Program-made: the position numbers and the translations under genes | DNA from: Helicobacter suis HS1 | GTDB taxonomy: Bacteria > Campylobacterota > Campylobacteria > Campylobacterales > Helicobacteraceae | DNA length: 64,000 nucleotides | NCBI RefSeq assembly: GCF_026000295.1 | Contig: NZ_AP026769.1 | Location: 1,240,001-1,304,000 of the forward strand | Direction: 5' to 3' | The notes under the pieces: model-generated | Seen by the model: the letters and a program-made list of their open reading frames with translations, nothing else | Database searches by the model: none | Told to the model about the DNA's origin: nothing | Part shown: positions 28,772 through 37,383 of the stretch, in pieces | Layout of the letters: each line of letters opens with the position of its first letter | How positions within the stretch are numbered: position 1 is the first letter of the stretch

Positions 28772-28939
28772 TTAGCTACCGCACATCAGACAACCCCTTA
28801 AACACATATGCAAGAGATGCCTTTTAAAAATCTCTTGTTGTGCGTGCAAGGTGGTAATTGCATAGCTCTCTTTAATACGAATAATAAAGGAGAAGGTCAA
28901 CTTTAAATAAATTTTTAGCCAAACTACTGGATTTTCCAT
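28772..28939 (-). CDS. Small 55-residue protein with Cys-rich tail
   Basis: The ATG at 28939 follows a near-perfect GAGGAGGT ribosome site. The product begins MENPVVWLKIYLKLTF, has one short hydrophobic segment (residues about 6-22) and ends HMCLRGCLMCGS, with three Cys in the last ten residues. It lies between a candidate NikR operator and porin 5, 92 bp upstream of the latter. It might be a metal-binding peptide or a leader peptide, but I do not recognise it. The strong ribosome site is the main evidence that it is translated. Confidence 0.5.
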   Translation of the reverse strand: MENPVVWLKIYLKLTFSFIIRIKESYAITTLHAQQEIFKRHLLHMCLRGCLMCGS

Positions 28940-28967
28940 AAAGACCTCCTCAAATGGCAAATTTCAT

Positions 28968-28992
28968 TATTATTTACCTTCGCGCAATAGTA
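28968..28992 (-). promoter_or_regulatory. Candidate NikR operator upstream of the small ORF and porin 5
   Basis: TATTATT, 11 bases, AATAGTA, one mismatch from the consensus TATTATT-N11-AATAATA. It lies 29-53 bp before the ATG at 28939, where it would overlap the promoter, a position expected for repression. Confidence 0.55.
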
Positions 28993-29139
28993 ACAAAGAA
29001 TAGCTTAATTATTCCCAGCGAATGGCTAAGATGAGACAGCTAGAGGTTGATAGATTTAGGAAGAAGCATAGCTTAGATTATTTAAAATCCCGCTAAAGGC
29101 TTAAAGTTAATTTTTAAGCGCACTTTTTAAGTTAGTTTA

Positions 29140-29225
29140 GCACCAGCGCCATAAGTGGTATGCTAAAAGTTTGTGCTATAACCACCAAAGTAAGGACTCT
29201 CTCTTGGAGTAGAGATTGTGTGATC
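29140..29225. repeat. Structured intergenic repeat, copy B
   Basis: It contains GTGGT (29155) pairing with ACCAC (29181) around a loop with AGTTTGTGC, then AAAGTAAGGACTC and CTTGGAGTAGAG as in copy A. The stem bases differ from copy C while pairing is kept. The 840 bp from 28683 to 29523 otherwise hold the small ORF, an operator, a doubtful ORF at 29216 and a mobile-element scrap at 29441. I see nothing definite in 28993-29139. Confidence 0.45.
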
Positions 29226-29422
29226 ACGGAATTACCAGAGACACCAGAAATAGAAAAAAGATTAATGCACGGGAGGAAGTATTAGGTTTTGTTCAAGTTG
29301 TTACACAAAGCCAAACAACGCTAGAAAACTATAACGCGAACCTATCTAAATGGAAAAGAATGGCAGAAAATAGAATAACTTCTACCAAAAACAATCCACG
29401 AATTTTAAGCCTAAAGTTTTGA
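29216..29422 (+). CDS. Doubtful 68-residue ORF, possibly a decayed gene
   Basis: A TTG start with GGAG six bases upstream opens a frame encoding a polar protein. The first 60 bp read equally well in another frame (ITELPETPEIEKRLMHGR), while the rest reads well only in this one, which suggests a frameshifted remnant of a longer gene. No family recognised. Confidence 0.25.
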   Translation: MCDHGITRDTRNRKKINAREEVLGFVQVVTQSQTTLENYNANLSKWKRMAENRITSTKNNPRILSLKF

Positions 29423-29440
29423 TAGCCAGAAATCCAATTC

Positions 29441-29470
29441 ATTTTTAGCGGGTGGAATAAATACCACTAG
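29441..29470 (+). mobile_element. Scrap of the left end of the IS605-type small element
   Basis: TTTAGCGGGTGGAAT followed by AATACCACTA matches the inner arm of the left-end hairpin of the elements at 30493, 43516 and 60428. No right end is found nearby. Confidence 0.4.
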
Positions 29471-29523
29471 CCTATCTTACAGCTTTTCTCTTTTAGAGTT
29501 AGGTTTTTATAGTGCCAAGAAAA

Positions 29524-31682
29524 TCAAACTTTAAATTTATTGAGTTCATGGTTAAAAACATCGGCTGTTTTGTTTAAAGAAACACTAGCTTCTGAAACCG
29601 CTTGGATATTTTTTTGGTTAGTTGTGCTTAATTCACTGATTTTTTGAATTTCTGTGATGATTCCTTGTGTGAGGGTGGCAACCTCTTTGAAAGCCTTTGC
29701 ATCTTCAACAGTGGCGCCAATGATAGTTTGGATACCTCTTAACATTGCCATCTACGACTGCTTGCAAATTAAGAGCATCTTGGCTTACTTTTACAATCTC
29801 TTGGGCATTGCTATTTAAATCTTGGCTAATATCATTCACACTTTGTACCACACCATTAATGCTACTGTGGATTTCTCCTAAAGATTTTTGGGTTTTTTCG
29901 GCTAACTTTCTGACTTCATCAGCCACCACTGCAAACCCTCTGCCGTGTTCACCTGCGCGTGCGGCTTCAATGGCGGCATTAAGGGCTAATAAATTAGTTT
30001 GGTTGGCAATTTCTTCAATGATGGTTAATACCCCCTTAATCTCTTGTGTGTCTAAAGAGGTACGCTCTAATCTATTGGAATGTTCTACACTGGCTTTAGC
30101 ATTATTGGCCAAATGGGTACTAAAGCTTTCTATTTTAGCGCGTACTTCTTCTAGGGCATCTCCGGTTGAAACTAAATTTGAATTATTATGCTGGGCGCTA
30201 CTTGCTCCTGTGTGGATATGCCCCATGATTTCATTGCCATTTTTAAGCACTAAGGCGATTCGTTCAGTTTCTTTTTCCGCGCAATCTTTTGCATCTTCAG
30301 AACTTTTTTGTAAAGTTGTAGCAATATGAGAATTTTCAGAGCTAACCTCTTTAATTTGAGAAACGACCCCCTGTGTTTTTTCTAAAAACGCATTGATATT
30401 ATAAGAGATATTGGCAATTTCATCTTTGCCCTTAACGCTCAGTCTCTTAGTGAGATCACCCTCTTGAAAGACAAGTTCTTTAATCAAATCTCGTGAAGTG
30501 CCCAAATGCTAAAGACATTTGGGCTTCCTAGGCTGATGTTGCCCGTAGGGAGAGTTTGGTTCTCACTCTGTGTCCCTATAGTAGGGATTTTACAGAGTTT
30601 GAGCTCCAACGCATTCCCTACAGGTCTCACACATCATATCTCCAAAGGCGTAACTTCCGACACTTCCTGCCGTAGATACGAATGTATGGGGACATTATAC
30701 CACAAATTAGTGGCATTCATCCCACCCGCTAAAGACGAGTGGGATTTCTGCCAAAGAGTTTTAAATTAATCAGAGGTTTAAAGAAAATATGAATCACCCC
30801 AAAAAGTATCACTAAGATCAATAAAATCGCACCAATGGCAATACTGAGTAAAAGAGCTTGTAAATCTCTTAGGTTTTTAAACGCATCTTCTTTATTAATC
30901 ACCCCTAAAATCTTCCACTCCAAACCCGGTACTGTCGTGTAGACAAAAAACTTTTTAATCCCTTGAGCGTCATGTTCTATAAAACCACTTTTGTTAGTAA
31001 AAATGGTATCTGTTAGTTCTTTGCCTCCCGGGTAAGAGTGGCTATTATAGTAATTAGAACCGGCTTTAAATTTGGAGGAGCGGATAATAAAGGCTTTTTT
31101 ATCTAAAACATGGACGCGTACGCCATTAAAATCAAATCTGCGCTTATTTTTAGCCATGGATTCTAAACTAATATCTGCAGCCAGTACCCCTCCTAAAGCC
31201 CCATTTTTAAAAATAGGAATGCTATAGGTTAGGGTTATTTTTTGAGTAAACATGTTTTTATAAACATCGCTAATGGCTAATCCTTGTTTAGCTATAGCCT
31301 CTTGATACCAAGGGCGTTTTCTAGGATCATAACCCTTTGGAACTTGCCCCATTGTGCCAATTGTACGCCCATCTACAAGGCCTACATAAACATTTTCAGC
31401 ATTTAACCCATCGCGAATAAGGCGAAAAACCCCAACCACACTAGGGATATTGGTAAATTCTATCTGATTCAAATCCTTACAAGCGCGCGTTAGTGCGCTT
31501 TCTATGGAGTTATTCCACTCCGTTAAAGAAGAAGAAATTAAATTGACAGCTGCACCTGAGGAGTTGCGGACTGCCTTAGCAATATGAGAACTGACAACAA
31601 TATTCACAACAAACATAATGATGCTAAAGGCAACGAATAACAAAGTTGCTAAAATTAATAAAATTTTAGTTTTAAAACCCAT
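29524..31682 (-). pseudogene. Methyl-accepting chemotaxis protein with dCache sensor, inactivated
   Basis: The gene begins at ATG 31682 with a membrane helix and a dCache_1 sensor (DPRKRPWYQEA motif near residue 120), the sensor class of TlpA and TlpC in H. pylori. A second membrane helix ends near residue 305. At the HAMP domain the gene is cut by the small element at 30493-30760. Removing it restores [11 protein letters not shown] in frame. The signalling hairpin ([20 protein letters not shown]) is intact further on, but a one-base frameshift near 29735 separates the last 75 codons. With two lesions the receptor cannot work. Confidence 0.9.
30493..30760 (-). mobile_element. 268-bp IS200/IS605-type small element, copy 1
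   Basis: The left end (at 30760) abuts TTTAA; the right end (30493) ends CTTCAC. Near the right end GCCCAAATG pairs with CATTTGGGC around a 7-base loop, and near the left end TCCCAC pairs with GTGGGA around a loop with the same bases (CTAAAGA on the plus strand). No transposase gene. A TATAAT (minus strand, 30694-30699) lies inside the left end. The minus strand keeps a frame with VTPLEI and LELKLCKIPTIGTQSENQTL, like the last residues of TnpB. It interrupts the chemoreceptor without loss of host bases. Confidence 0.85.
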
Positions 31683-31825
31683 GCAAAAGCCTTAAATAAT
31701 ACATAAAATAACACCTAATCCTAGCACAAGTTTTCCAGTTTTCCCCACCTAGCAATCTTAAACTTAAGCTACTCTAGTACACCAAAAGCTTTTTAAAGTA
31801 AGTTTCAGCAGGATTTATGGGTACA

Positions 31826-34627
31826 TTATGTGTCTATTTCTAACCCTAATTCCTGTGCTAAAAATTTTCCGGTATAACTCCCTGTTTTAGAATGGTTTTT
31901 AGCTAAAGTACTTGGCGAACCTGTGGCGATAATTTTTCCGCCTAAATCCCCCCCCTCAGGGCCCATATCAATAATATAATCCGCGTTTTTCACAATATCT
32001 AAATTATGTTCAATCACCACCATAGAATTACCCAGCTCTACGAGTGAATGCAAGACATTTAAAAGAAGTTGGATATCTTCAAAGTGTAGCCCTGTTGTGG
32101 GCTCATCTAAAATATAAAGGGTTTTACCGGTGTCTTTACGGCTGAGTTCCTTAGCTAGTTTAATGCGCTGGGCTTCGCCTCCACTTAGTGTAGTCGCGCT
32201 CTGCCCTAAGGTGATATAACCTAAACCCACATCAATTAGTGTTTGTAATTTGCTCGCAATTTTAGGGATTTTACTAAAAAATTCTAGCGCCTCCTCCACA
32301 CTCATAGCCAGCACATCAGCAATAGATTTATTGCGGATTTTAATAGCTAGGGTCTGGGGGTTGTATTTATGCCCCTTACAGCTATCACACTGCACTAAAA
32401 TATCGGGTAAAAAATGCATCTCAATTTTAATTTCCCCTTCGCCATGGCATTTCTCACAACGCCCCCCCTTGATATTAAAACTAAAACGGCTTGCGCTATA
32501 GCCTAAAATCTTAGCCTCCTTGCTTTGGGCAAAATACTCACGAATATCATCCATTACGCCCGTATAAGTAGCCGGGTTACTTCTTGGGGTTCTGCCTATG
32601 GGGGCTTGATCTAAATAAATCACCTTGTCTAAATGCTCCAAACCCTCACATAGCCCACTCACAACCCCCTTTTTAGCATGATTAAGCCGTTCTTGTGCAA
32701 GGGGCAAGAGAGTTTGTAAAATTAAAGAGCTTTTCCCACTCCCACTCACCCCCGTTACACAGACAAATTGGCTTAGCGGAATCTTTACCTGTAAATTTTT
32801 AATGTTGTGCAGGTTAACTTCTCTAAGCTCTAAAAAATGCACGGGTTTTTTTAGAGTATGAGACGGGCGGGTGATGTTTTTAAGCCCTTGTAAATAAAGA
32901 GCGGTGGGGTGGCTACTTTTTAAAAGCGCCTCTATCTTGCCACTAAAAATCACCTCCCCGCCGTGTTTACCCGCTTTTGGTCCAATATCTACCACAAAAT
33001 CTGCTTGTTTGATCGTCTCTTTATCGTGTTCTACAATAATAAGTGTATTGCCTTTTTGCTGGAGATTTTTAAGGGTTTTAATCAGCTTAAGGGTGTCTTT
33101 TTCATGCAAACCAATACTAGGCTCATCTAGCACATAAAGTACCCCGGTTAAACCGCTTCCAATCTGGCTAGCAATACGGATACGCTGACTCTCTCCGCCG
33201 CTTAAAGTGCGCGCATCACGGCCTAAAGTCAAATAGCCTAGCCCTACATCTACTAAGAAAAACACCCGCTCCATAATTTCTTTTAAAATGGGTGTAGCGA
33301 TATGCCTCTCTTGCGGGTTTAAATAATTAAAATGCCCCTCTTCTTTCAAAAAAGCATGCACGGCACTAATGGGCATGTCTAAAAAATGAGAGATATTAAG
33401 CCCGGCCACTTGTACACTTAAAGAAGAGGGTTTAAGCCGATGCCCCTGACAACTTGGGCAAATTTTTTCGCCCATATACTGCCCCAAATCATGGCTATCT
33501 TTAAAGATGTCATAGGCAATCTGGACAATGCCAAGCCAAGGCCTTTCTAAACTCTTTTGTTTCCAAGAAAAAGAGATTTCTTTACCATTGCCATACAAAA
33601 AAGCTTCTTGTTGTGTGGGGCTAAGCTGGTTAAAAGGTTTTAAGGGGTCTAAATGGTTAGCTACACAAAAACCTTCAAAAAGCGCCTTATAATAATTGTT
33701 ATGGCTTAGAATTTGGGTGGCCTCTTGCAGGGGACTATTTGGATCAAGAATTTTATGAATATCTAGCCCTAATTTAGTACCAAGCCCTAGACACTCCTCG
33801 CATGCGCCTTTGGGCGAATTAAACGAAAAGCGCAGGGGCTCTAAAGGCTCAAAACTAATTTTACAATTAAAACAGGCCAAATGTTCGCTGTAATGGCGGC
33901 TTTTATGGCTCTCTAAATCTAACACTTCTACCCGCCCAAACCCCTCAGCTAATGCCTTTTCTATAGCATGTGCCATGCGTGCCTGATTTTCAGTGCGTAC
34001 TTCTAGGCGATCGGTGAGTACTTTAAGGGTGTGTTTTTTGCTTTTGGCTAGTTTAAGCGGCTCATCAAGGCGCACTAAAACCCCATCAATTTGGGCGCGT
34101 ACAAAACCCTTTTGGCGCAAGGTCTCTAAAGTATCTATAAAACTACCCTTTTTATCTTCAATAAGGGGGGCAAGAATGAGGATTTTTGCTTGCTTAAAAT
34201 CTTGTTGAATCTGATCTAAAATATCGCTAACACGCATAGAACTAATGGGCGCGCCACAGTTATGGCAGTGTTGTGATCCAATGCGCGCAAAAAGCAGGCG
34301 CAAATAATCATAAACTTCAGTGATCGTGCCCACAGTCGATCGGGGGTTTTTACTAGTGCTTTTTTGATCAATGGCTACTGCCGGGATCAATCCTTCAATT
34401 TTATCCACAGCGGGTTTTCCCATTTTGTCTAAAAACTGGCGCGCATAACTGCTAAGCGATTCTAAATAGCGCCGTTGCCCTTCTGCATAAAGCGTATCAA
34501 AAGCTAGAGTACTCTTACCCGATCCACTTAGACCCGTAAAGACGATAAATTTATTTTTGGGGATTTCTAGATCAATATTTTTTAGATTATTTTCCCGAGC
34601 GCCGTAGATTTTAATGTGATCTAGCAA
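31826..34627 (-). CDS. uvrA: Excinuclease ABC subunit A
   Basis: A 933-residue UvrA. Two ABC ATPase modules show Walker A GLSGSGKST (about residue 31) and GVSGSGKSS (about 622), and signature motifs LSGGESQR and LSGGEAQR. Zinc-binding Cys sets are visible (CHNCG, CFNC with CEECLG, and CEKCHGEG with CDSCKG). UvrA finds DNA lesions with UvrB for nucleotide excision repair. It is intact, which matters because the window's uvrD is broken. Confidence 0.97.
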   Translation of the reverse strand: MLDHIKIYGARENNLKNIDLEIPKNKFIVFTGLSGSGKSTLAFDTLYAEGQRRYLESLSSYARQFLDKMGKPAVDKIEGLIPAVAIDQKSTSKNPRSTVGTITEVYDYLRLLFARIGSQHCHNCGAPISSMRVSDILDQIQQDFKQAKILILAPLIEDKKGSFIDTLETLRQKGFVRAQIDGVLVRLDEPLKLAKSKKHTLKVLTDRLEVRTENQARMAHAIEKALAEGFGRVEVLDLESHKSRHYSEHLACFNCKISFEPLEPLRFSFNSPKGACEECLGLGTKLGLDIHKILDPNSPLQEATQILSHNNYYKALFEGFCVANHLDPLKPFNQLSPTQQEAFLYGNGKEISFSWKQKSLERPWLGIVQIAYDIFKDSHDLGQYMGEKICPSCQGHRLKPSSLSVQVAGLNISHFLDMPISAVHAFLKEEGHFNYLNPQERHIATPILKEIMERVFFLVDVGLGYLTLGRDARTLSGGESQRIRIASQIGSGLTGVLYVLDEPSIGLHEKDTLKLIKTLKNLQQKGNTLIIVEHDKETIKQADFVVDIGPKAGKHGGEVIFSGKIEALLKSSHPTALYLQGLKNITRPSHTLKKPVHFLELREVNLHNIKNLQVKIPLSQFVCVTGVSGSGKSSLILQTLLPLAQERLNHAKKGVVSGLCEGLEHLDKVIYLDQAPIGRTPRSNPATYTGVMDDIREYFAQSKEAKILGYSASRFSFNIKGGRCEKCHGEGEIKIEMHFLPDILVQCDSCKGHKYNPQTLAIKIRNKSIADVLAMSVEEALEFFSKIPKIASKLQTLIDVGLGYITLGQSATTLSGGEAQRIKLAKELSRKDTGKTLYILDEPTTGLHFEDIQLLLNVLHSLVELGNSMVVIEHNLDIVKNADYIIDMGPEGGDLGGKIIATGSPSTLAKNHSKTGSYTGKFLAQELGLEIDT

Positions 34628-34735
34628 AAAAACTCTTTATGGTGGAGTAGCCCCGTATTATACTCTGATTTTCTAAGAGGTGAGTTTTTAGAATAAAAAA
34701 ATACAAAAATTCTTGTTTTATGAGTTTAAACATGT

Positions 34736-34741
34736 TATGAT
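34736..34741 (+). promoter_or_regulatory. Candidate -10 box (TATGAT) for the OMP gene at 34782
   Basis: TATGAT 40 bp before the start with AAGGATAGTG as ribosome site. Motif and spacing only. Confidence 0.4.
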
Positions 34742-34781
34742 CGCGGTCTAACTTAATTTTTGATTATGGTGTTAAAGGATA

Positions 34782-35537
34782 GTGATGAGAAAGTTTCTAC
34801 TCGGTGTCCCTCTAGCCTTTGGGGTGATGGGGGTTCTGGTGGCAGAAGAGAGTGGTGTATTTGCTGGGGTTGGTTATCAGATTGGGCAAGGTAGGATGAA
34901 TACCAATCTTTATAACTTACCCGGAGATTACCCTCCAGGAACGGGTTCTGATTATAAGAACTGGCAGGGCACAAATGTAAGCTGGCATGCTAAGTATGGC
35001 AATGGGGCTATGAATGGCTTTGGGGTAATGATTGGTCAGAAGTTTTTCTTCAAGGTTCCCAATGCTAAGACCAAGTGGGCAGGTATCCGTTATTATGGCT
35101 TCTTTGATTATGGACTTGCTGATTTGGGTCCCCAGTACAGTTTAGTAAACTATAATCAAAATGTCGTCTTAAACATGACTGCTTATGGTATAGGGGTTGA
35201 TGCTTTAGGTAACTTCATCGATCGTAAAAATGCGAGTGTGGGTGTGTTTGCAGGTTTTGCCATTGGGGGTAATACTTGGCAGTCTAGCGCTCTTAATGCG
35301 TGGAAAGCTGCTATCCGTGCCCATGACCCCCATGCTTCTTTAGCAGGCTTGCCTAGCCATGGGAATTTTAATGTGTGGTTAAATTTTGGTTTTCGCACCA
35401 ATATTTATAAACACAATGGTGTAGAGCTAGGAATTAAACTTCCTATGTTGGTTAATAAGTTTATCCGAACCGCAGGGCTATACTATAGCTTGAAACGCGA
35501 TTACTCCTTGTATCTAAGATATATCTACACTTTCTAA
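34782..35537 (+). CDS. Helicobacter outer membrane protein (HP_OMP family)
   Basis: A 251-residue protein with a signal peptide (hydrophobic to about residue 20), GVGYQIGQGRMNTN at the mature N-terminus, IRYYGFFDYGLADLG in the middle and the ending YSLYLRYIYTF. It is a paralogue of the OMP at 11759 with the same order of motifs. It stands alone between uvrA and the antiporter. Function unknown. Confidence 0.85.
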   Translation: MMRKFLLGVPLAFGVMGVLVAEESGVFAGVGYQIGQGRMNTNLYNLPGDYPPGTGSDYKNWQGTNVSWHAKYGNGAMNGFGVMIGQKFFFKVPNAKTKWAGIRYYGFFDYGLADLGPQYSLVNYNQNVVLNMTAYGIGVDALGNFIDRKNASVGVFAGFAIGGNTWQSSALNAWKAAIRAHDPHASLAGLPSHGNFNVWLNFGFRTNIYKHNGVELGIKLPMLVNKFIRTAGLYYSLKRDYSLYLRYIYTF

Positions 35538-35553
35538 AATCTTTCTAATAGCA

Positions 35554-36705
35554 TTAGCGGAGGGGTTGTTTTTGTAGCATTTTGATAATGGTGGTGAATA
35601 AAATCCCCTCAAAGATAGCAGCTAGCAAGAAAGCATAGTAAGTATCTTGGTTGATAGCCCCTACCCGCAAACCTACGCTAGCAGTGGTAACCAAAAAGGT
35701 TAAGGGCATGGAGGCGCTTAGCGCGAATAACACTGTGTTTTTACCACTGTTAAAGTATGTCCTAAAGAGTAAAAAGCTGGTGCTAAGGTGTAAATAAAGC
35801 ATGGCAACCATGACTAAACAAGCATGGGTGATGATGGTGTAGTTACCTAGTACAAAATGCAAGTTTAGGGTTGAGCCTACATGGATAAAAAAGAGGGGGA
35901 CAAAAAAGCCAAACCCTATATCGTTGAGTTTGTCAAATAATTCGTGTTTGTGGGGGAAAAAGGTAGAGACTAGTGTACCGGCTAAAAAGGCCCCTAGCAC
36001 CATTTCTAACTTAAGCCACGCTACAATCCCTACTAAAATAAAGAAAAGGGTGAGTGTAAAACGGATGTCTTGATTGGCCTCATTACTAGGCATGATCCAA
36101 GCTTTTAACCCCGGAAACCACCAAAATAAAATACCAAATATTTTAATCAGACTAGCAATAGCAAGTAAGAAAACAAGTAAAACGCTTAGGGCTCTGTATA
36201 AATTCATGCTAAGGCCATGCAAATAAATCCCATCCACCACCACAAGTAAAACAATGCTAGTGAGTTCACCTAATACCCCAACTTTAAGCACTAAATCTAG
36301 CCATGGCGGTTCTTTGCCATAGTCGCGTACTAAAGTCATGATCATACCTAGACTCACAATGGGCAAAGCGATAATATAAAGAGCAGGCAGATGCAAGCCT
36401 AAAACAATGAGAGTAGAAGTGATATACAAAATAGCAAAATAGCCAAAAATTCTTTTTAAAACAGCCTTTTTAATCTGCTTAAACATGTATAAGTCTACTT
36501 CCATGCCACAAAGAAACATTAAAAATAAAAACCCCACCTCAGCCATCATACTAAAACTATGGTTAGGCTTAATCAATCCAAAATAAACCCCCAAAGCTCC
36601 TAGCAAAATTTCTAAAACAGCCACCGGCATTTTAAACAGACGACCCATATAAGGCGCTAGTACAATTAAGGGCGCAATGGTGGCTAAAGTGAAAAGATCA
36701 CTCAT
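35554..36705 (-). CDS. Cation/proton antiporter of the CPA2 (KefB-like) family
   Basis: A 383-residue membrane protein with about eleven to twelve helices and no C-terminal RCK or TrkA domain. The N-terminal VLEILLGALGVYFGLI and the later LGAFLAGTLVSTFFPHK fit the Na+/H+ exchanger domain. It overlaps the purN stop by four bases, so it is translated from the same mRNA. The ion is unknown; pH or potassium balance is plausible for a gastric organism. Confidence 0.8.
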   Translation of the reverse strand: MSDLFTLATIAPLIVLAPYMGRLFKMPVAVLEILLGALGVYFGLIKPNHSFSMMAEVGFLFLMFLCGMEVDLYMFKQIKKAVLKRIFGYFAILYITSTLIVLGLHLPALYIIALPIVSLGMIMTLVRDYGKEPPWLDLVLKVGVLGELTSIVLLVVVDGIYLHGLSMNLYRALSVLLVFLLAIASLIKIFGILFWWFPGLKAWIMPSNEANQDIRFTLTLFFILVGIVAWLKLEMVLGAFLAGTLVSTFFPHKHELFDKLNDIGFGFFVPLFFIHVGSTLNLHFVLGNYTIITHACLVMVAMLYLHLSTSFLLFRTYFNSGKNTVLFALSASMPLTFLVTTASVGLRVGAINQDTYYAFLLAAIFEGILFTTIIKMLQKQPLR

Positions 36706-37298
36706 GTTAAAAAACGCAATTCTAGGGCTTTTAAAAGGGCTTGAGGATAGAGTTGGTATTCAAGTGTATGTACTCTTTTTTCAAAATCCTCTAAACTCTC
36801 TTCTTTTTTAACTTCTAAAGCCTCTTGTAAAATAATAGGCCCGCTATCTACCTTCTCCTCTACAAAGTGCACACTCACCCCCGTGCCTTTTTGGCTAAGA
36901 AAACTGCGTTTGATCGCGTCTTTGCCCTTGTGTTCTGGTAAAAAAGAAGGGTGGATATTAATTGTGAGGAAGCGCTCTAAAAACTTAGGACTTAGAATCT
37001 GATTAAAACCTGCTAGACAAACTAAGTGGCAAGGATATAAAATTTCAAACAGCTCTTCTTCATTAGAACACACCACACAGGGCATATTTAGTTGTTTACA
37101 GCGCTTGATACCCATAGCCTTAGGGTTATTAGTTGCGCAGATCTCTACTTTCAAGATGAGAGGTTGGTTGTTTTGTAAACGCATAAGGGGTTTAAGGTGC
37201 AGGGTTTCTATAAGATTTTGCATATTAGAACCCTGCCCACTAAAAAGAATACCAATTTTGAGCAAAGAGGAGGGTAGAGAATCTAGCAAAGCTTGCAT
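36702..37298 (-). CDS. purN: Phosphoribosylglycinamide formyltransferase PurN
   Basis: A 198-residue protein. It has the nucleotide loop FSGQGSNMQNLIE (residues about 18-30), the active-site region NIHPSFLPEHKG (His near 115) and VDSGPIILQ (catalytic Asp near 150), as in formyltransferases that use 10-formyl-tetrahydrofolate to formylate GAR in purine synthesis. Other formyltransferases share these motifs; length and lack of an ACT domain favour PurN. No other pur genes are adjacent. Confidence 0.8.
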   Translation of the reverse strand: MQALLDSLPSSLLKIGILFSGQGSNMQNLIETLHLKPLMRLQNNQPLILKVEICATNNPKAMGIKRCKQLNMPCVVCSNEEELFEILYPCHLVCLAGFNQILSPKFLERFLTINIHPSFLPEHKGKDAIKRSFLSQKGTGVSVHFVEEKVDSGPIILQEALEVKKEESLEDFEKRVHTLEYQLYPQALLKALELRFLT

Positions 37299-37348
37299 CC
37301 ATATCCTTTAAGTTTTGGGGTATGTTAGCACATTTTAAGCACTTGTGC

Positions 37349-37354
37349 TATAAT
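37349..37354 (+). promoter_or_regulatory. -10 box TATAAT for htpG
   Basis: A perfect TATAAT 30 bp before the htpG ATG, with TTGGAG as ribosome site. No HspR or HrcA operator recognised. Confidence 0.6.
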
Positions 37355-37383
37355 GGCCGTTTATTTTAATTTTTGGAGTCTGC

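Noticed and set aside
30493-30765. Reading GTGAAG and TTAAA as host target sequence on both sides of the small element
   Set aside because: It also keeps frame, but it needs an 11-base target shared at three unrelated sites. Treating CTTCAC as the element end and only TTTAA as target fits IS605 behaviour and gives better protein joins.
30506-30769. 87-93 residue ORFs on the opposite strand of the small elements (also 60441-60722 and 43512-43790)
   Set aside because: The frames are similar in all copies only because the DNA is repeated; they run against the tnpB-derived strand, lack ribosome sites, and extend into host sequence.
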